Shown here: piece by piece, positions 1-9,864 of the stretch | Layout of the letters: every line of letters starts with the position of its first letter | How positions within the stretch are numbered: position 1 is the stretch's first letter | From: Myroides phaeus | GTDB taxonomy: Bacteria; Bacteroidota; Bacteroidia; Flavobacteriales; Flavobacteriaceae | DNA length: 64,000 nt | Direction: 5' to 3' | Assembly: GCF_009799805.1 (NCBI RefSeq) | Contig: NZ_CP047050.1 | Span: 386,001-450,000 of the forward strand | The notes under the pieces: generated by a model | The model's database searches: none | The model's input: the letters and a program-made list of their open reading frames with translations, nothing else | What the model was told of the DNA's origin: nothing | Position numbers and translations under genes: made by a program

Positions 1-1266
1 CACCATAAATTTAGGAGTAACTGTAATTTCAGAAGAGGCATAAAAATCATAACTTCCCAAAGTTTTCTTTTTAGGTTTCTCTCCTAATAACTCAGTCATA
101 CTTGAATACCCTTTATTATTTAAAATTTCATAACCTACTTGAAACTTTGCTTTTTCCCATTTAATAAAATCACTAAAAGTTCCTCTTGAAAACCAAACTT
201 CCTTACTTTCATTTTTAAAAGACTCTCTATCAAACTTTTCGTCATACTTAATACGGTAACGATAAGTATCTATGTTCCTTTCTTGTTTTTGATAAGAAAA
301 AGAAAGGTCAAAAAACATTAAATCTCCCATTGTTCCAGAAGTATTTAATACGTTAGACCAACGTTTAGTATTTGTAATTTTATCTTTAGCTGTTGGATCA
401 ATAGTTTCAAAAATGGGATCTTCATTGAATTCATATAAATGAGAATAATTTTTCATACGCTCATCGAAATATTCAAACTTATAAAAAACTCGATATTTAC
501 CCTTATGATAATTCAATAATCCTTTAACATTATTCTGATTTTTAGGTAACCAATCATGTCCTCTTTTATCAACATCTCCATAATAATTTTGTCCTTCTCT
601 ATCGTTATACCAACCTTTAAAATCATTATGAGTATAACTTATACTTGCATATACATTATCATTAATATTATGTCCTATAGTAATACCTTGGATATGTTTA
701 CCTTTATTCTTGAGATTATATTCCTTTCCAACTGTTTCCTCTTGAACAAAAGTTTTTACATTCCAATCATGAATACTATTTTTCTTAGTTATAATATTGA
801 TGATTCCTGTAACAGCATTCGCTCCATAATCAACCCCCATTGCACCTTCTACAATTTCAATTTGCGCAACATCATCCAGGTTTATCTGAGTCAAATCTGT
901 ATTATTTCCAAATCCTTCATCACTAATCATAGGCACATTATCAATTAATATTGTAAAATATTGTGCGTCTAATCCAAACATTTTCACAGATGAACGTCCT
1001 GTACCTCCGTTAGGCAATATAGAGATATTCATTACCTGATTTAAAGCATCAGCTAAAGTTACAGCTCCTAAATTTTCAATTCTTTGCCTATTTAAAATAG
1101 TAACATTATTAACAGCTTTATTTATTGATTGTGGATTATATTGACCTGAAATAACAATTTCTTCTAATTTTTGATCTGGTGAAGCAATAGTATCATTTAC
1201 TTGTGCTCTTGCCCCTACACTAAAAACTGAATAAAGTCCAAGTGCAATTATTAACTTACGCTTCAT
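1..1266 (-). CDS. TonB-dependent outer-membrane receptor (partial, C-terminus outside window)
   Basis: The frame opens at the ATG at 1266 and is still open at base 1, giving 422 residues of an expected 650-900. Residues 1-22 form a signal peptide (basic start, hydrophobic core, ending ARAQ). A TonB-box-like EEIVISG follows at about 35-41, then a plug domain to about residue 160 with the typical end VTGIINIITKK, then the start of a beta-barrel rich in aromatic residues. No CarboxypepD_reg domain precedes the plug, so it is not SusC-like; such receptors usually import siderophores, haem or cobalamin, but the substrate cannot be read from this part. A TAnnTTTG box lies 41 bases upstream of the ATG, with a long perfect palindrome just beyond it, which suggests regulated expression. 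Confidence 0.93.
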   Translation of the reverse strand, partial: MKRKLIIALGLYSVFSVGARAQVNDTIASPDQKLEEIVISGQYNPQSINKAVNNVTILNRQRIENLGAVTLADALNQVMNISILPNGGTGRSSVKMFGLDAQYFTILIDNVPMISDEGFGNNTDLTQINLDDVAQIEIVEGAMGVDYGANAVTGIINIITKKNSIHDWNVKTFVQEETVGKEYNLKNKGKHIQGITIGHNINDNVYASISYTHNDFKGWYNDREGQNYYGDVDKRGHDWLPKNQNNVKGLLNYHKGKYRVFYKFEYFDERMKNYSHLYEFNEDPIFETIDPTAKDKITNTKRWSNVLNTSGTMGDLMFFDLSFSYQKQERNIDTYRYRIKYDEKFDRESFKNESKEVWFSRGTFSDFIKWEKAKFQVGYEILNNKGYSSMTELLGEKPKKKTLGSYDFYASSEITVTPKFMV

Positions 1267-1306
1267 TAATATTTTCTTATTATTTATTAAGATAAATTCT
1301 CAATTG

Positions 1307-1314
1307 CAAATATA
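1307..1314 (-). promoter_or_regulatory. -7 promoter box (TATATTTG) of the TonB receptor
   Basis: An exact match to the Bacteroidota -7 consensus TAnnTTTG, 41 bases upstream of the receptor ATG. No clear TTG is visible at the -33 position; that stretch is occupied by the AT-only palindrome at 1317-1355. Confidence 0.65.
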
Positions 1315-1316
1315 AG

Positions 1317-1355
1317 AAATATTATTATTTAAAATGAGTTTAAATAATAATATTT
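1317..1355. repeat. 17-bp perfect inverted repeat, candidate operator
   Basis: The arms 1317-1333 and 1339-1355 are exact reverse complements separated by 5 bases (ATGAG). The palindrome starts 3 bases upstream of the receptor -7 box and covers the spacer and -33 region, so a protein bound there would affect that promoter. The arms contain only A and T. It could also be a second weak terminator for ctlX, whose main terminator is next to it. Confidence 0.6.
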
Positions 1356-1364
1356 AAAATAAAA

Positions 1365-1388
1365 AAACGGAGCTTAAAAGCTCCGTTT
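1365..1388 (-). terminator. Intrinsic terminator of the ctlX operon
   Basis: A 10-bp stem AAACGGAGCT/AGCTCCGTTT with a 4-base loop, followed on the minus strand by a T-rich run. It lies 18 bases after the ctlX stop codon. Confidence 0.8.
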
Positions 1389-1406
1389 CAATTATATAAC
1401 ATTACA

Positions 1407-2342
1407 TTAATTCTGTGGTAAAAAAACTTCTGCCATCATACAGCGAGCACTTCCTCCTCCACAAGCTTCAATTGTATCTAAAGGACTATGTAAAATTTCA
1501 CAATGTTTTTCTATACTTTTAACTTGTACTGGTGTTAAACTATTAAAAGCTTGAGTAGACATTACTAAATATTTCTTGTCATTAGCTCCTTTAACTTGTA
1601 ACATATTACCCGCAAAGTTATTCACTTGATCTTCAGTAATTGCTATTACTTCTTTACCTGACGTTTTTAAATTATTTAAAACAATCTTTTTCTCTTGTTT
1701 ATCATCAATACAGTCCAAGCAAATAACAGCAAATGTTTCAGCTAAACACATCATAACATTTGTATGATAGATATGTTTTCTCTCACCATTTACATTTTGA
1801 AATGCTTCAAAAATCACAGGGTCCATTTCAAAGTCTTCGCAAAACTCTATTACTAAACCTTCATCTGCACGAGGAGATAATGCACAATATGTTTTTTCAT
1901 TTACACGATCAAGTAACAAACTGCCTGTTCCTTCTAAAAACAAATCATCTTCCTCAGCTGATGTATAATCCCATACATCATTTATAACAAAGCCCTGTTC
2001 TTCTAATGCATCAAGAATATCTTCTCTGCGTTCCCCTCTTCTATTTTCAGCAAACATAGGGTATAAAACTATCTCTCCAGATTCATGAAATGAAATCCAA
2101 TTATTAGGAAAAATACTATCAGGAGTATCAGGATCAACTGTATCCTCAACAACAATAACATTCACACCTACAGCTCTAAGTTTTTCAACAAACGCATCAA
2201 ACTCAATTTGAGCTTTTGCGTTAACTGTTGCAGGTGTTAGATTATCTAAAACTTTTTGATAATAATTATTCACAGCAGTTTGCTCATTCATTCTAAAAGC
2301 AACTGGGCGAATCATTAATATATTATTTGTAGTTTGACTCAT
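1407..2342 (-). CDS. ctlX: Citrulline utilization hydrolase CtlX family
   Basis: A 311-residue guanidino-group-modifying enzyme of the arginine deiminase/amidinotransferase fold, matching the CtlX type (COG4874). The three catalytic landmarks are visible: an acidic EGTGSLLLDR near residue 137, a His in HTNVMM near 193, and the nucleophilic Cys at the C-terminus in GGGSARCMMAE. NNWISFH near residue 81 is another family motif. It is probably cytoplasmic and hydrolyses the ureido or guanidino carbon of citrulline or a related compound. It is the second gene of a two-gene operon, 14 bases after a DDAH-like hydrolase, so the pair probably handles arginine-derived compounds. The exact substrate is inferred from the family. 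Confidence 0.85.
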   Translation of the reverse strand: MSQTTNNILMIRPVAFRMNEQTAVNNYYQKVLDNLTPATVNAKAQIEFDAFVEKLRAVGVNVIVVEDTVDPDTPDSIFPNNWISFHESGEIVLYPMFAENRRGERREDILDALEEQGFVINDVWDYTSAEEDDLFLEGTGSLLLDRVNEKTYCALSPRADEGLVIEFCEDFEMDPVIFEAFQNVNGERKHIYHTNVMMCLAETFAVICLDCIDDKQEKKIVLNNLKTSGKEVIAITEDQVNNFAGNMLQVKGANDKKYLVMSTQAFNSLTPVQVKSIEKHCEILHSPLDTIEACGGGSARCMMAEVFLPQN

Positions 2343-2356
2343 ATCTTTTTATATTA

Positions 2357-3271
2357 TTAATCACGTATCAAAGGTAAAGTAGAACATCTTAATAATCCCT
2401 CTTGCTTAGCAATTTCTGCATAAGGAATTTCTTCTACAATAAAATTATGATTTCTTAACCAATCATTTAAACGTTTAAAGTTTCTTTCAGAAACAACAAC
2501 ATCTGGAGCTATCGAAAATACATTAGAAAACATATGATACATTTCTTCTCTTTCGATATGAAACAAATTATCATAACCAAAAAGATCAACTAAATATTGA
2601 TATTCCTTTTCATCATAAAAGCCACCTTTATATATTATAGCTTTATCTTTTCCAACTGGTTGAAAACAACAATCTAAATGTAAAGCATTATCTCTTGGTT
2701 CAACTTTAGACTTAACCAAGTCAAAGCTCTTCACAATTTTATTAGGAAATAGTTCTTTTATAAAGTTTACACCAGCTTCATTAGTCCTTGCAGTAATATA
2801 ATCTTTATAATCTGGACGTTTATAAGAACCGATAAAAATATGATCATCCCATAACATTACATCACCACCCTCGAAATGAACTTCGTCTGGTGCGGATATA
2901 ATATCATTATCATTAATTTTATCTAAAACGTAATGTATAGCTTCGAGCTCACGATCTCTATCAGGAAGTATATTAGCCTTAATGAATTTATCTTCAATAA
3001 CAAAACCAATATCGCGAGTAAAAATTTGATTGTAATCCTCAATTATCTCAGGTCTAAAAACCTGAACATCATATTTCTTAAATACATTATTAAAAGCATC
3101 CATTTCAGTTACCATATCAGCTTCTACAGGATAAGTCCCTGCTTTAATATGTTCTAATGATTTTGGATCATACGCTTCTTCAATCGTAGGTGTGGGTCCG
3201 ATACTGTTAGCAGTACCAAGGACCACAGCCCGCAAACGAGCAGTTTCATTGGTTACATGTAGTTTTAACAT
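2357..3271 (-). CDS. Amidinotransferase-fold hydrolase, dimethylarginine dimethylaminohydrolase-like
   Basis: A 304-residue enzyme of the same superfamily as its operon partner CtlX, closest to the DDAH/arginine deiminase-like branch (COG1834). Visible motifs are FTRDIGFVI, the acidic FEGGDVML, the His-containing ALHLDCCFQP, and a C-terminal Cys in GLLRCSTLP. The usual reaction is hydrolysis of the guanidino group of arginine or methylarginine to citrulline. The frame extends to 3319, but the -7 box TATATTTG lies at 3294-3287, so starts upstream of it would not be transcribed from this promoter. The ATG at 3271 fits known homologues (MLKLHV...); an ATG at 3280 is the alternative and would leave almost no leader. 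It leads into ctlX after a 14-base gap. Confidence 0.8.
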   Translation of the reverse strand: MLKLHVTNETARLRAVVLGTANSIGPTPTIEEAYDPKSLEHIKAGTYPVEADMVTEMDAFNNVFKKYDVQVFRPEIIEDYNQIFTRDIGFVIEDKFIKANILPDRDRELEAIHYVLDKINDNDIISAPDEVHFEGGDVMLWDDHIFIGSYKRPDYKDYITARTNEAGVNFIKELFPNKIVKSFDLVKSKVEPRDNALHLDCCFQPVGKDKAIIYKGGFYDEKEYQYLVDLFGYDNLFHIEREEMYHMFSNVFSIAPDVVVSERNFKRLNDWLRNHNFIVEEIPYAEIAKQEGLLRCSTLPLIRD

Positions 3272-3286
3272 AATAGTCATTTTCCA

Positions 3287-3319
3287 CAAATATAACAAAA
3301 AAGGGCTCCGAATAATCAA
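3287..3319 (-). promoter_or_regulatory. Promoter of the DDAH-like/ctlX operon (TTG-N22-TAnnTTTG)
   Basis: The -7 box TATATTTG is at 3294-3287, with a TTG at 3319-3317 spaced by 22 bases, as in Bacteroidota housekeeping promoters. It decides the gene start at 3271 or 3280 rather than 3319. Confidence 0.75.
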
Positions 3320-3343
3320 GACAATAAATAATGTCGCAAATAA

Positions 3344-3369
3344 ATAAAGCCACTAAAAAGTGGCTTTAT
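3344..3369 (-). terminator. Intrinsic terminator of gltA
   Basis: An 11-bp perfect stem ATAAAGCCACT/AGTGGCTTTAT with an AAAA loop, 22 bases after the gltA stop. Confidence 0.8.
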
Positions 3370-3391
3370 AATTTACATAGCAAAAAGCTAA

Positions 3392-4678
3392 TTATTTTCT
3401 TTCATCAATTGGAACAAAACTTCTTAAAGCTTCCCCTACATATAATTGACGAGGTCTTCCAATTGGTTCTTTATTAATTCTCATTTCTTTCCATTGAGCA
3501 ATCCAACCAGGTAAACGTCCAATAGCGAACATTACAGTAAACATTTCAGTTGGAATACCTAATGCTCTATAAATAATTCCTGAATAGAAATCAACATTAG
3601 GATATAAGTGTCTTTCTACGAAATAAGGATCTTTTAATGCAGCTTCTTCTAATTTTTTAGCAATCTCTAAAACTGGATCATCAACACCTAACTTACTAAG
3701 AACTTCATCTGCTGCCTTCTTAATAATACGAGCTCTTGGATCAAAGTTTTTATAAACTCTATGTCCGAATCCCATTAATCTAAAAGCATCATCTTTATCT
3801 TTAGCTTTTGCAATATATTTATCCACATCACCACCATCATTTTGAATAGCTTCTAACATTTCAAGAACTGCTTGGTTAGCACCACCGTGTAATGGTCCCC
3901 ATAAAGCAGAAACTCCAGCAGAAACAGAAGCAAAAAGACCTGCGTGAGAAGATCCTACTATTCTTACTGTAGACGTAGAACAGTTTTGCTCATGATCAGC
4001 ATGCAAAATAAATAATTTATCTATTGCATTTTTAATTACAGGATCAATTTCGTACGGTTGAGTTGGTAAAGCAAACATCAAACGTAAAAAGTTATCTACA
4101 TAACTTTTAGTATTATCATAATAATTTAAAGGATAACCTTTAGCTTTTCTATGAGTCCATGTTGCAATAACCAAAAACTTACTCATAGTTTTACATACTG
4201 CATCATATAAATCTTTCTCACATTCAGCATTTACAACCTTTGGATTAAAAGCAGTTAAAGCACTTGTCAAAGAAGCTAAAACCCCCATAGGGTGTGCAGT
4301 TTTAGGAAATCCGTCAATGATATTTTTCATTTCTTCATTAACTAAAGAATGTCTTCTAATATCATTTTCAAATTTCTCGATTTGCTCTTTAGTAGGTAAT
4401 TCACCAAAGATAATTAAATATGCTACTTCTAAAAAGTTTGATTTACCAGCTAAATCTTCAATCGAGTATCCTCTATACCTTAAAATTCCTTTTTCACCAT
4501 CAAGAAAAGTAATTGCACTTTTACAAGACCCAGAATTCTTATAACCTGGATCATAAGTGATAGCCCCTGTTAATGCACGTAATTTAAGGATATCAATTGC
4601 TACTTCATCTTCTGTACCAACTAACACTGGAAACTCGTGTCTTTGACCATCAACTTCTATATAAGCTGTTTTAGACAT
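3392..4678 (-). CDS. gltA: Citrate synthase (type II)
   Basis: A 428-residue cytoplasmic enzyme that condenses oxaloacetate and acetyl-CoA to citrate at the entry of the TCA cycle. The length and N-terminal extension match the hexameric bacterial type II enzyme. Active-site motifs are all present: LHADHEQN, the catalytic His in GPLHGGAN, the His in GFGHRVYKNFDPRA, and the catalytic Asp in NVDFYSG. The start ATG at 4678 gives the expected N-terminus MSKTAYIEVDGQ. It is monocistronic, with its own terminator downstream and the eno terminator about 320 bases upstream. No exact TAnnTTTG box is seen in its upstream region, so its promoter is weaker, regulated or of another type. Confidence 0.97.
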   Translation of the reverse strand: MSKTAYIEVDGQRHEFPVLVGTEDEVAIDILKLRALTGAITYDPGYKNSGSCKSAITFLDGEKGILRYRGYSIEDLAGKSNFLEVAYLIIFGELPTKEQIEKFENDIRRHSLVNEEMKNIIDGFPKTAHPMGVLASLTSALTAFNPKVVNAECEKDLYDAVCKTMSKFLVIATWTHRKAKGYPLNYYDNTKSYVDNFLRLMFALPTQPYEIDPVIKNAIDKLFILHADHEQNCSTSTVRIVGSSHAGLFASVSAGVSALWGPLHGGANQAVLEMLEAIQNDGGDVDKYIAKAKDKDDAFRLMGFGHRVYKNFDPRARIIKKAADEVLSKLGVDDPVLEIAKKLEEAALKDPYFVERHLYPNVDFYSGIIYRALGIPTEMFTVMFAIGRLPGWIAQWKEMRINKEPIGRPRQLYVGEALRSFVPIDERK

Positions 4679-5052
4679 ATTGTTATTATTTTATTTTTTC
4701 ATTACTAAATTAAATCTTTGCTATTTATTAAAAAACCAAAGAAATTCAGAAGGAAAGATACGACTTATTATGCATACATACAAGTTTAAACACAACCTAA
4801 ACACATAGAATTATACTTAAAAATTAAGCTTTGACATTGAACGACATCATATCGAAATTTAACCTAAAGTATATTTCATTTTTCGCAATAAAAATCTTAA
4901 AAAACAAAACAATCAAAAACCTAAAAAAATAGAAAAATGAAAGCTTTTATAGCTCACCTAAGTTTCATAACAGTAAAAAGAATAACTAATAATGTAAAAG
5001 AGCGATAACATTTGATTGTTATCGCTCTTTACTATATAATAAATAAAATATA
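4679..5052. other. Intergenic region gltA-eno
   Basis: 374 AT-rich bases holding the gltA 5' region and, at the far end, the eno terminator (4997-5030). No reading frame, repeat or RNA gene is apparent in the remainder. Confidence 0.6.
4997..5030 (-). terminator. Intrinsic terminator of eno
   Basis: A 14-bp perfect stem (AAAGAGCGATAACA and its complement) with a 6-base loop, 22 bases after the eno stop. Confidence 0.85.
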
Positions 5053-6381
<1,329 letters not shown>

Positions 6382-6438
6382 TTAAAAAAGAGGTATTCCT
6401 ATAATTCAACGAAATACTAATAAAAAACCAAAAAAAAA

Positions 6439-6453
6439 GAGCTTATTAAGCTC
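6439..6453 (-). terminator. Short terminator overlapping the carA stop codon
   Basis: A 6-bp stem GAGCTT/AAGCTC whose loop overlaps the carA stop codon (6446-6448), followed on the minus strand by a run of nine T. A compact intrinsic terminator isolating eno from carA. Confidence 0.65.
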
Positions 6454-7564
6454 CTTTCTTTTTTGTCATACTCTGTACGAACTCATCAAATAAATATCTT
6501 GAATCATGTGGACCAGGACTTGATTCAGGGTGATACTGTACTGAAAAGACATCTCTGTCTACCATTTTCATACCAGCTACTGTACCATCATTTAAATGCA
6601 CATGTGTTAATTCTAATTTCGGATGTCTATCTAATGCAGACTTTTCAATAGCAAAACCATGATTCTGAGAAGTAATCTCTCCTCTACCTGTTTTTCTATT
6701 CATAATAGGATGATTAACACCTCTATGTCCACTAAACATCTTAAATGTAGAAACACCTTGTGAGAGACCTATCAATTGATGTCCTAAACAAATTCCAAAA
6801 ACTGGTTTACCTGAATCTATAACCTTATTCACTGTATCTAAAACACCAAGTGATGCAAGAGCTTTAGGATCACCAGGTCCATTAGATAAGAAATAACCAT
6901 CAGCTCCAAAATCTTCTAACTCAGCAAAAGAAACATCATAAGGGAATACCTTTACAAAACAATCACGCTCTTCAAAGCAACGTAAAATATTAGTTTTAAT
7001 ACCAAAATCCACTGCTGCAACCTTAAAAGTAGCAGAACTATCTCCAAAAGTATAAGCCTCTTTTGTAGACACCTTTGATGAAAGTTCTAAACCATCCATT
7101 GAAGGAACATTACTTAGTAATTCCTTCAATTCAGAAACAGACTTACCATCAGTAGATATAATTGCATTCATTGCACCATTATCACGGATATGAGCAGTTA
7201 AAGCACGAGTATCGACATCAGAAATAGCTACCAAGTTTGCCTCCTTTAAGTAAGTAAACAAATCAGAATCAGAATCTACACGTGAATGATTAAAACTAAA
7301 ATTCTTACAAACTAAACCTGCTATCTTAATACTATCCGAATCAACTTCATTATTATTAACTCCATAATTTCCAATATGCGCAGTAGTAGCTAACATAATT
7401 TGACCAAAATAAGATGGATCAGTGAATATCTCTTGATATCCCGTCATACCCGTATTAAAGCAGATTTCACCAAATGCAGTACCTTCTATACCAATTGATT
7501 TACCATAAAAAACAGTTCCATCTTTTAAAACTAAAAGAGCCTTTTTTCTTTCTATATATTCCAT
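6446..7564 (-). CDS. carA: Carbamoyl-phosphate synthase small (glutaminase) subunit
   Basis: A 372-residue glutamine amidotransferase subunit that releases ammonia from glutamine for CarB, feeding pyrimidine and arginine synthesis. The N-terminal CPSase small-chain domain (LKDGTVFYG, FNTGMTGYQEI, SYFGQ) covers residues 1-140. The class I GATase domain follows, with the nucleophilic Cys in FGICLGHQ and the His/Glu pair in VQYHPESSPGP. The large subunit gene is not in this window. It sits just downstream of the ribosomal cluster but is separated from rplQ by a terminator and has its own TAnnTTTG box. Confidence 0.97.
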   Translation of the reverse strand: MEYIERKKALLVLKDGTVFYGKSIGIEGTAFGEICFNTGMTGYQEIFTDPSYFGQIMLATTAHIGNYGVNNNEVDSDSIKIAGLVCKNFSFNHSRVDSDSDLFTYLKEANLVAISDVDTRALTAHIRDNGAMNAIISTDGKSVSELKELLSNVPSMDGLELSSKVSTKEAYTFGDSSATFKVAAVDFGIKTNILRCFEERDCFVKVFPYDVSFAELEDFGADGYFLSNGPGDPKALASLGVLDTVNKVIDSGKPVFGICLGHQLIGLSQGVSTFKMFSGHRGVNHPIMNRKTGRGEITSQNHGFAIEKSALDRHPKLELTHVHLNDGTVAGMKMVDRDVFSVQYHPESSPGPHDSRYLFDEFVQSMTKKKGA

Positions 7565-7588
7565 AATAAAGTTGTGTTGTATGAATTA

Positions 7589-7596
7589 CAAAAATA
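7589..7596 (-). promoter_or_regulatory. -7 promoter box (TATTTTTG) of carA
   Basis: A match to TAnnTTTG, 24 bases upstream of the carA ATG and immediately after the rplQ terminator, so carA is transcribed independently of the ribosomal cluster. Confidence 0.6.
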
Positions 7597-7601
7597 AAAA
7601 A

Positions 7602-7628
7602 AAAGGACAACCCTAAAAGGGTGTCCTT
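7602..7628 (-). terminator. Terminator at the end of the ribosomal protein cluster
   Basis: A stem AAAGGACaACCC/GGGTGTCCTTT with a one-base bulge and an AT loop, 33 bases after the rplQ stop, with a T-rich stretch beyond on the minus strand. Confidence 0.75.
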
Positions 7629-7661
7629 TAATATAATTAATAATAAATAATTTTAAAAAAA

Positions 7662-8123
7662 CTATTCATTAGTATTTGCTTCAGTTGCAGGAGCTTCAGT
7701 TGCTTTTTTCTTACCTCTACGAGTGTTAGATTTTTTAGCATCTTTCTTAGCAACATTATAGATTTCATTGAAATCTACTAATTCGATCATTGCCATATCA
7801 GCGTTATCACCTAAACGGTTACCTAACTTAATGATACGAGTATATCCTCCTGGACGATCTCCAACTTTTTGAGCAACCTCTCTAAAAAGTTCAGTAACAG
7901 CCTCTTTGCTTCTTAAATAAGAGAAAACAACGCGACGGTTATGAGTATCGTCAGTTTTAGATTTAGTTACTAATGGTTCAATAAACTGTTTTAAAGCTTT
8001 AGCTTTAGCAACAGTAGTATTGATACGCTTGTGCTCAATTAAAGAACAAGCCATATTAGCCAACATAGAATTTCTATGTCCAGCTTTTCTACCTAAATGA
8101 TTTATTTTCTTTCCGTGTCTCAT
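7662..8123 (-). CDS. rplQ: 50S ribosomal protein L17 (bL17)
   Basis: Last gene of the alpha block, 153 residues. The N-terminus [17 protein letters not shown] and the [16 protein letters not shown] segment identify bL17, which sits by the peptide exit tunnel of the large subunit. The core ends near residue 122; a Lys/Ala/Thr-rich tail of about 30 residues follows, longer than in E. coli (127 residues) and usual for Bacteroidota. It follows rpoA after 31 bases, the standard order rpsD-rpoA-rplQ. Confidence 0.98.
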   Translation of the reverse strand: MRHGKKINHLGRKAGHRNSMLANMACSLIEHKRINTTVAKAKALKQFIEPLVTKSKTDDTHNRRVVFSYLRSKEAVTELFREVAQKVGDRPGGYTRIIKLGNRLGDNADMAMIELVDFNEIYNVAKKDAKKSNTRRGKKKATEAPATEANTNE

Positions 8124-8154
8124 TTCTTTCTAGAATTTAGACTTAAAGTCTATA

Positions 8155-9147
8155 TTATTCTTTATCTAATTTGTATTTTGATAGATCCATACCGAAATTA
8201 AGTCCTTTAACAGCTACTAACTCTTCTAATTCAGAAAGAGATTTCTTACCGAAATTTCTAAACTTCATTAAGTCATTTTTGTTAAATGAAACTAAGTCTC
8301 CTAATGTATCTACTTCAGCCGCTTTCAAACAATTCAATGCTCTAACTGAAAGATCAAGATCTACCAATTTAGTTTTAAGAAGCTGTCTCATATGAAGAGA
8401 TTCCTCGTCATACGATTCAGTTTGTGCAATCTCATCAGCCTCCAAAGTAATTCTCTCATCAGAGAATAACATAAAGTGGTGGATTAAAGTTTTTGCAGCT
8501 TCTGTTAACGCATCTTTTGGATGAATAGAACCATCTGTAATGATATCAAAAACTAACTTTTCATAGTCAGTTTTTTGTTCAACACGATAGTTTTCTATAG
8601 CATACTTAACGTTCTTAACTGGAGTATAAATTGAGTCAGTAAAGATAGTACCAATAGGTGCATTAGGTTTTCTATTCTCTTCAGCTGGTACATAACCTCT
8701 TCCCTTCTCAATAGTAAGATCCATATTAATAGTTACATTACTATCCAAGTTACAGATAACTAATTCTGGGTTCAGAACTTGGAAACTTGAAATAAATTTC
8801 TGGAAGTCTCCTGCAGTTAACTGTTCTTTTCCTGAGAAAGAAATACTTACAGTTTCATTATCTACATCTTCTATTTGACGTTTAAAACGAACTTGTTTTA
8901 AGTTAAGAATGATTTCAGTAACATCCTCAACTACACCAGCGATAGTAGAAAACTCATGATCCACACCCTCGATACGAACTGAAGTAATAGCATATCCTTC
9001 AAGTGAAGAAAGAAGAACTCTTCTTAATGCATTACCTATAGTCAATCCATATCCCGGTTCTAAAGGTCTAAATTCGAATTTACCCTTAAAATCGGTCGAA
9101 TCAATCATGATAACTTTATCGGGCTTTTGAAAATTAAATATTGCCAT
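8155..9147 (-). CDS. rpoA: RNA polymerase alpha subunit
   Basis: 330 residues. The N-terminal domain (about 1-235) carries the dimerisation and beta/beta' contact motifs [21 protein letters not shown] and [11 protein letters not shown] linker leads to the C-terminal helix-hairpin-helix domain (about 255-320) with [19 protein letters not shown] and the [14 protein letters not shown] segment; the Arg in LSVRALN corresponds to the DNA-contacting residue of the E. coli alpha-CTD. Both domains are complete. It lies between rpsD and rplQ, 25 and 31 bases apart, so it is co-transcribed with ribosomal proteins. Confidence 0.98.
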   Translation of the reverse strand: MAIFNFQKPDKVIMIDSTDFKGKFEFRPLEPGYGLTIGNALRRVLLSSLEGYAITSVRIEGVDHEFSTIAGVVEDVTEIILNLKQVRFKRQIEDVDNETVSISFSGKEQLTAGDFQKFISSFQVLNPELVICNLDSNVTINMDLTIEKGRGYVPAEENRKPNAPIGTIFTDSIYTPVKNVKYAIENYRVEQKTDYEKLVFDIITDGSIHPKDALTEAAKTLIHHFMLFSDERITLEADEIAQTESYDEESLHMRQLLKTKLVDLDLSVRALNCLKAAEVDTLGDLVSFNKNDLMKFRNFGKKSLSELEELVAVKGLNFGMDLSKYKLDKE

Positions 9148-9172
9148 ATTTGTTTCGACTGAATGTCAATTA

Positions 9173-9778
9173 TTATTTGTTGTACAACTCTACGATTAAC
9201 TGTTCTTTGATGTTTTCAGGAACTTGAAGTCTTTGAGGTACAGAAACGAAAGTACCTTCTAAAGTTTCAGGATTCCAAGTAATCCATTCATAAACAGCAC
9301 TAGAATTAGATAATGAACGTTCGATTGTTTCTAAAGATTTTGATTTAGCACGAACAGCTACTTTATCACCAGGTTTTAATTGGTATGAAGGAATGTTAAC
9401 CAATTCTCCATTTACAGTAATATGTCTGTGAGAAACGATTTGACGTGCAGCTCTACGAGAAGGAGCGATACCCATTCTGTAAACAACGTTATCTAATCTT
9501 GACTCACATAATTGGATCAAAACTTCACCTGTTACTCCACGAGCAGCAGATGCTTTTTTGAATAAATTACTGAATTGTTTTTCTAAAATACCATAAGTAT
9601 ATTTAGCTTTTTGTTTCTCCATCAATTGGACAGCGTACTCAGATTTTTTACCTCTCTTTTTTGCTAATCCGTGTTGCCCTGGAGGGTAATTTCTTTTTTC
9701 GAATGATTTATCATCACCAAAAATTGCTTCACCGAACTTACGAGCGATTTTCGTTTGTGGACCAGTATATCTTGCCAT
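9173..9778 (-). CDS. rpsD: 30S ribosomal protein S4 (uS4)
   Basis: 201 residues. An N-terminal assembly domain ([17 protein letters not shown], then PPGQHG) precedes the S4 RNA-binding domain at about 93-155 with [20 protein letters not shown]. uS4 is a primary 16S rRNA binder and, in several phyla, an autoregulator. Here an 86-base gap before its start holds a terminator-like hairpin (9795-9848), whereas most neighbours are 3-30 bases apart. This suggests rpsD-rpoA-rplQ can be tuned separately from rpsM-rpsK, possibly by S4. Confidence 0.98.
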   Translation of the reverse strand: MARYTGPQTKIARKFGEAIFGDDKSFEKRNYPPGQHGLAKKRGKKSEYAVQLMEKQKAKYTYGILEKQFSNLFKKASAARGVTGEVLIQLCESRLDNVVYRMGIAPSRRAARQIVSHRHITVNGELVNIPSYQLKPGDKVAVRAKSKSLETIERSLSNSSAVYEWITWNPETLEGTFVSVPQRLQVPENIKEQLIVELYNK

Positions 9779-9794
9779 TTCTAAAAATTAAAAA

Positions 9795-9848
9795 AAGGTA
9801 GGGATTATGAATTCAGGTCACTTTCCTTCGATAATCTATTCCTACCTT
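9795..9848 (-). promoter_or_regulatory. Terminator-like leader hairpin upstream of rpsD (candidate S4 attenuator)
   Basis: Read on the minus strand, AAGGTAGG (9848-9841) pairs with CCTACCTT (9802-9795) and GATTAT (9836-9831) with ATAATC (9808-9803), enclosing a 22-base apical part. The closing arm runs into seven T, and rpsD starts 16 bases after the stem. This is the layout of an intrinsic terminator between rpsK and the rpsD-rpoA-rplQ genes, which must be read through at least part of the time. Confidence 0.6.
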
Positions 9849-9864
9849 AGGTTATACTATAAAA

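Noticed and set aside
556..948. A plus-strand frame of 130 codons opposite the TonB receptor gene.
   Set aside because: It lies fully on the other strand of a clear receptor gene, is rich in Ile, Ser and Asn as expected for an antisense frame in AT-rich DNA, and has no promoter or family resemblance.
3272..3319. Upstream extension of the DDAH-like gene to 3319.
   Set aside because: The extension runs across the -7 and -33 promoter boxes and has no resemblance to homologue N-termini.
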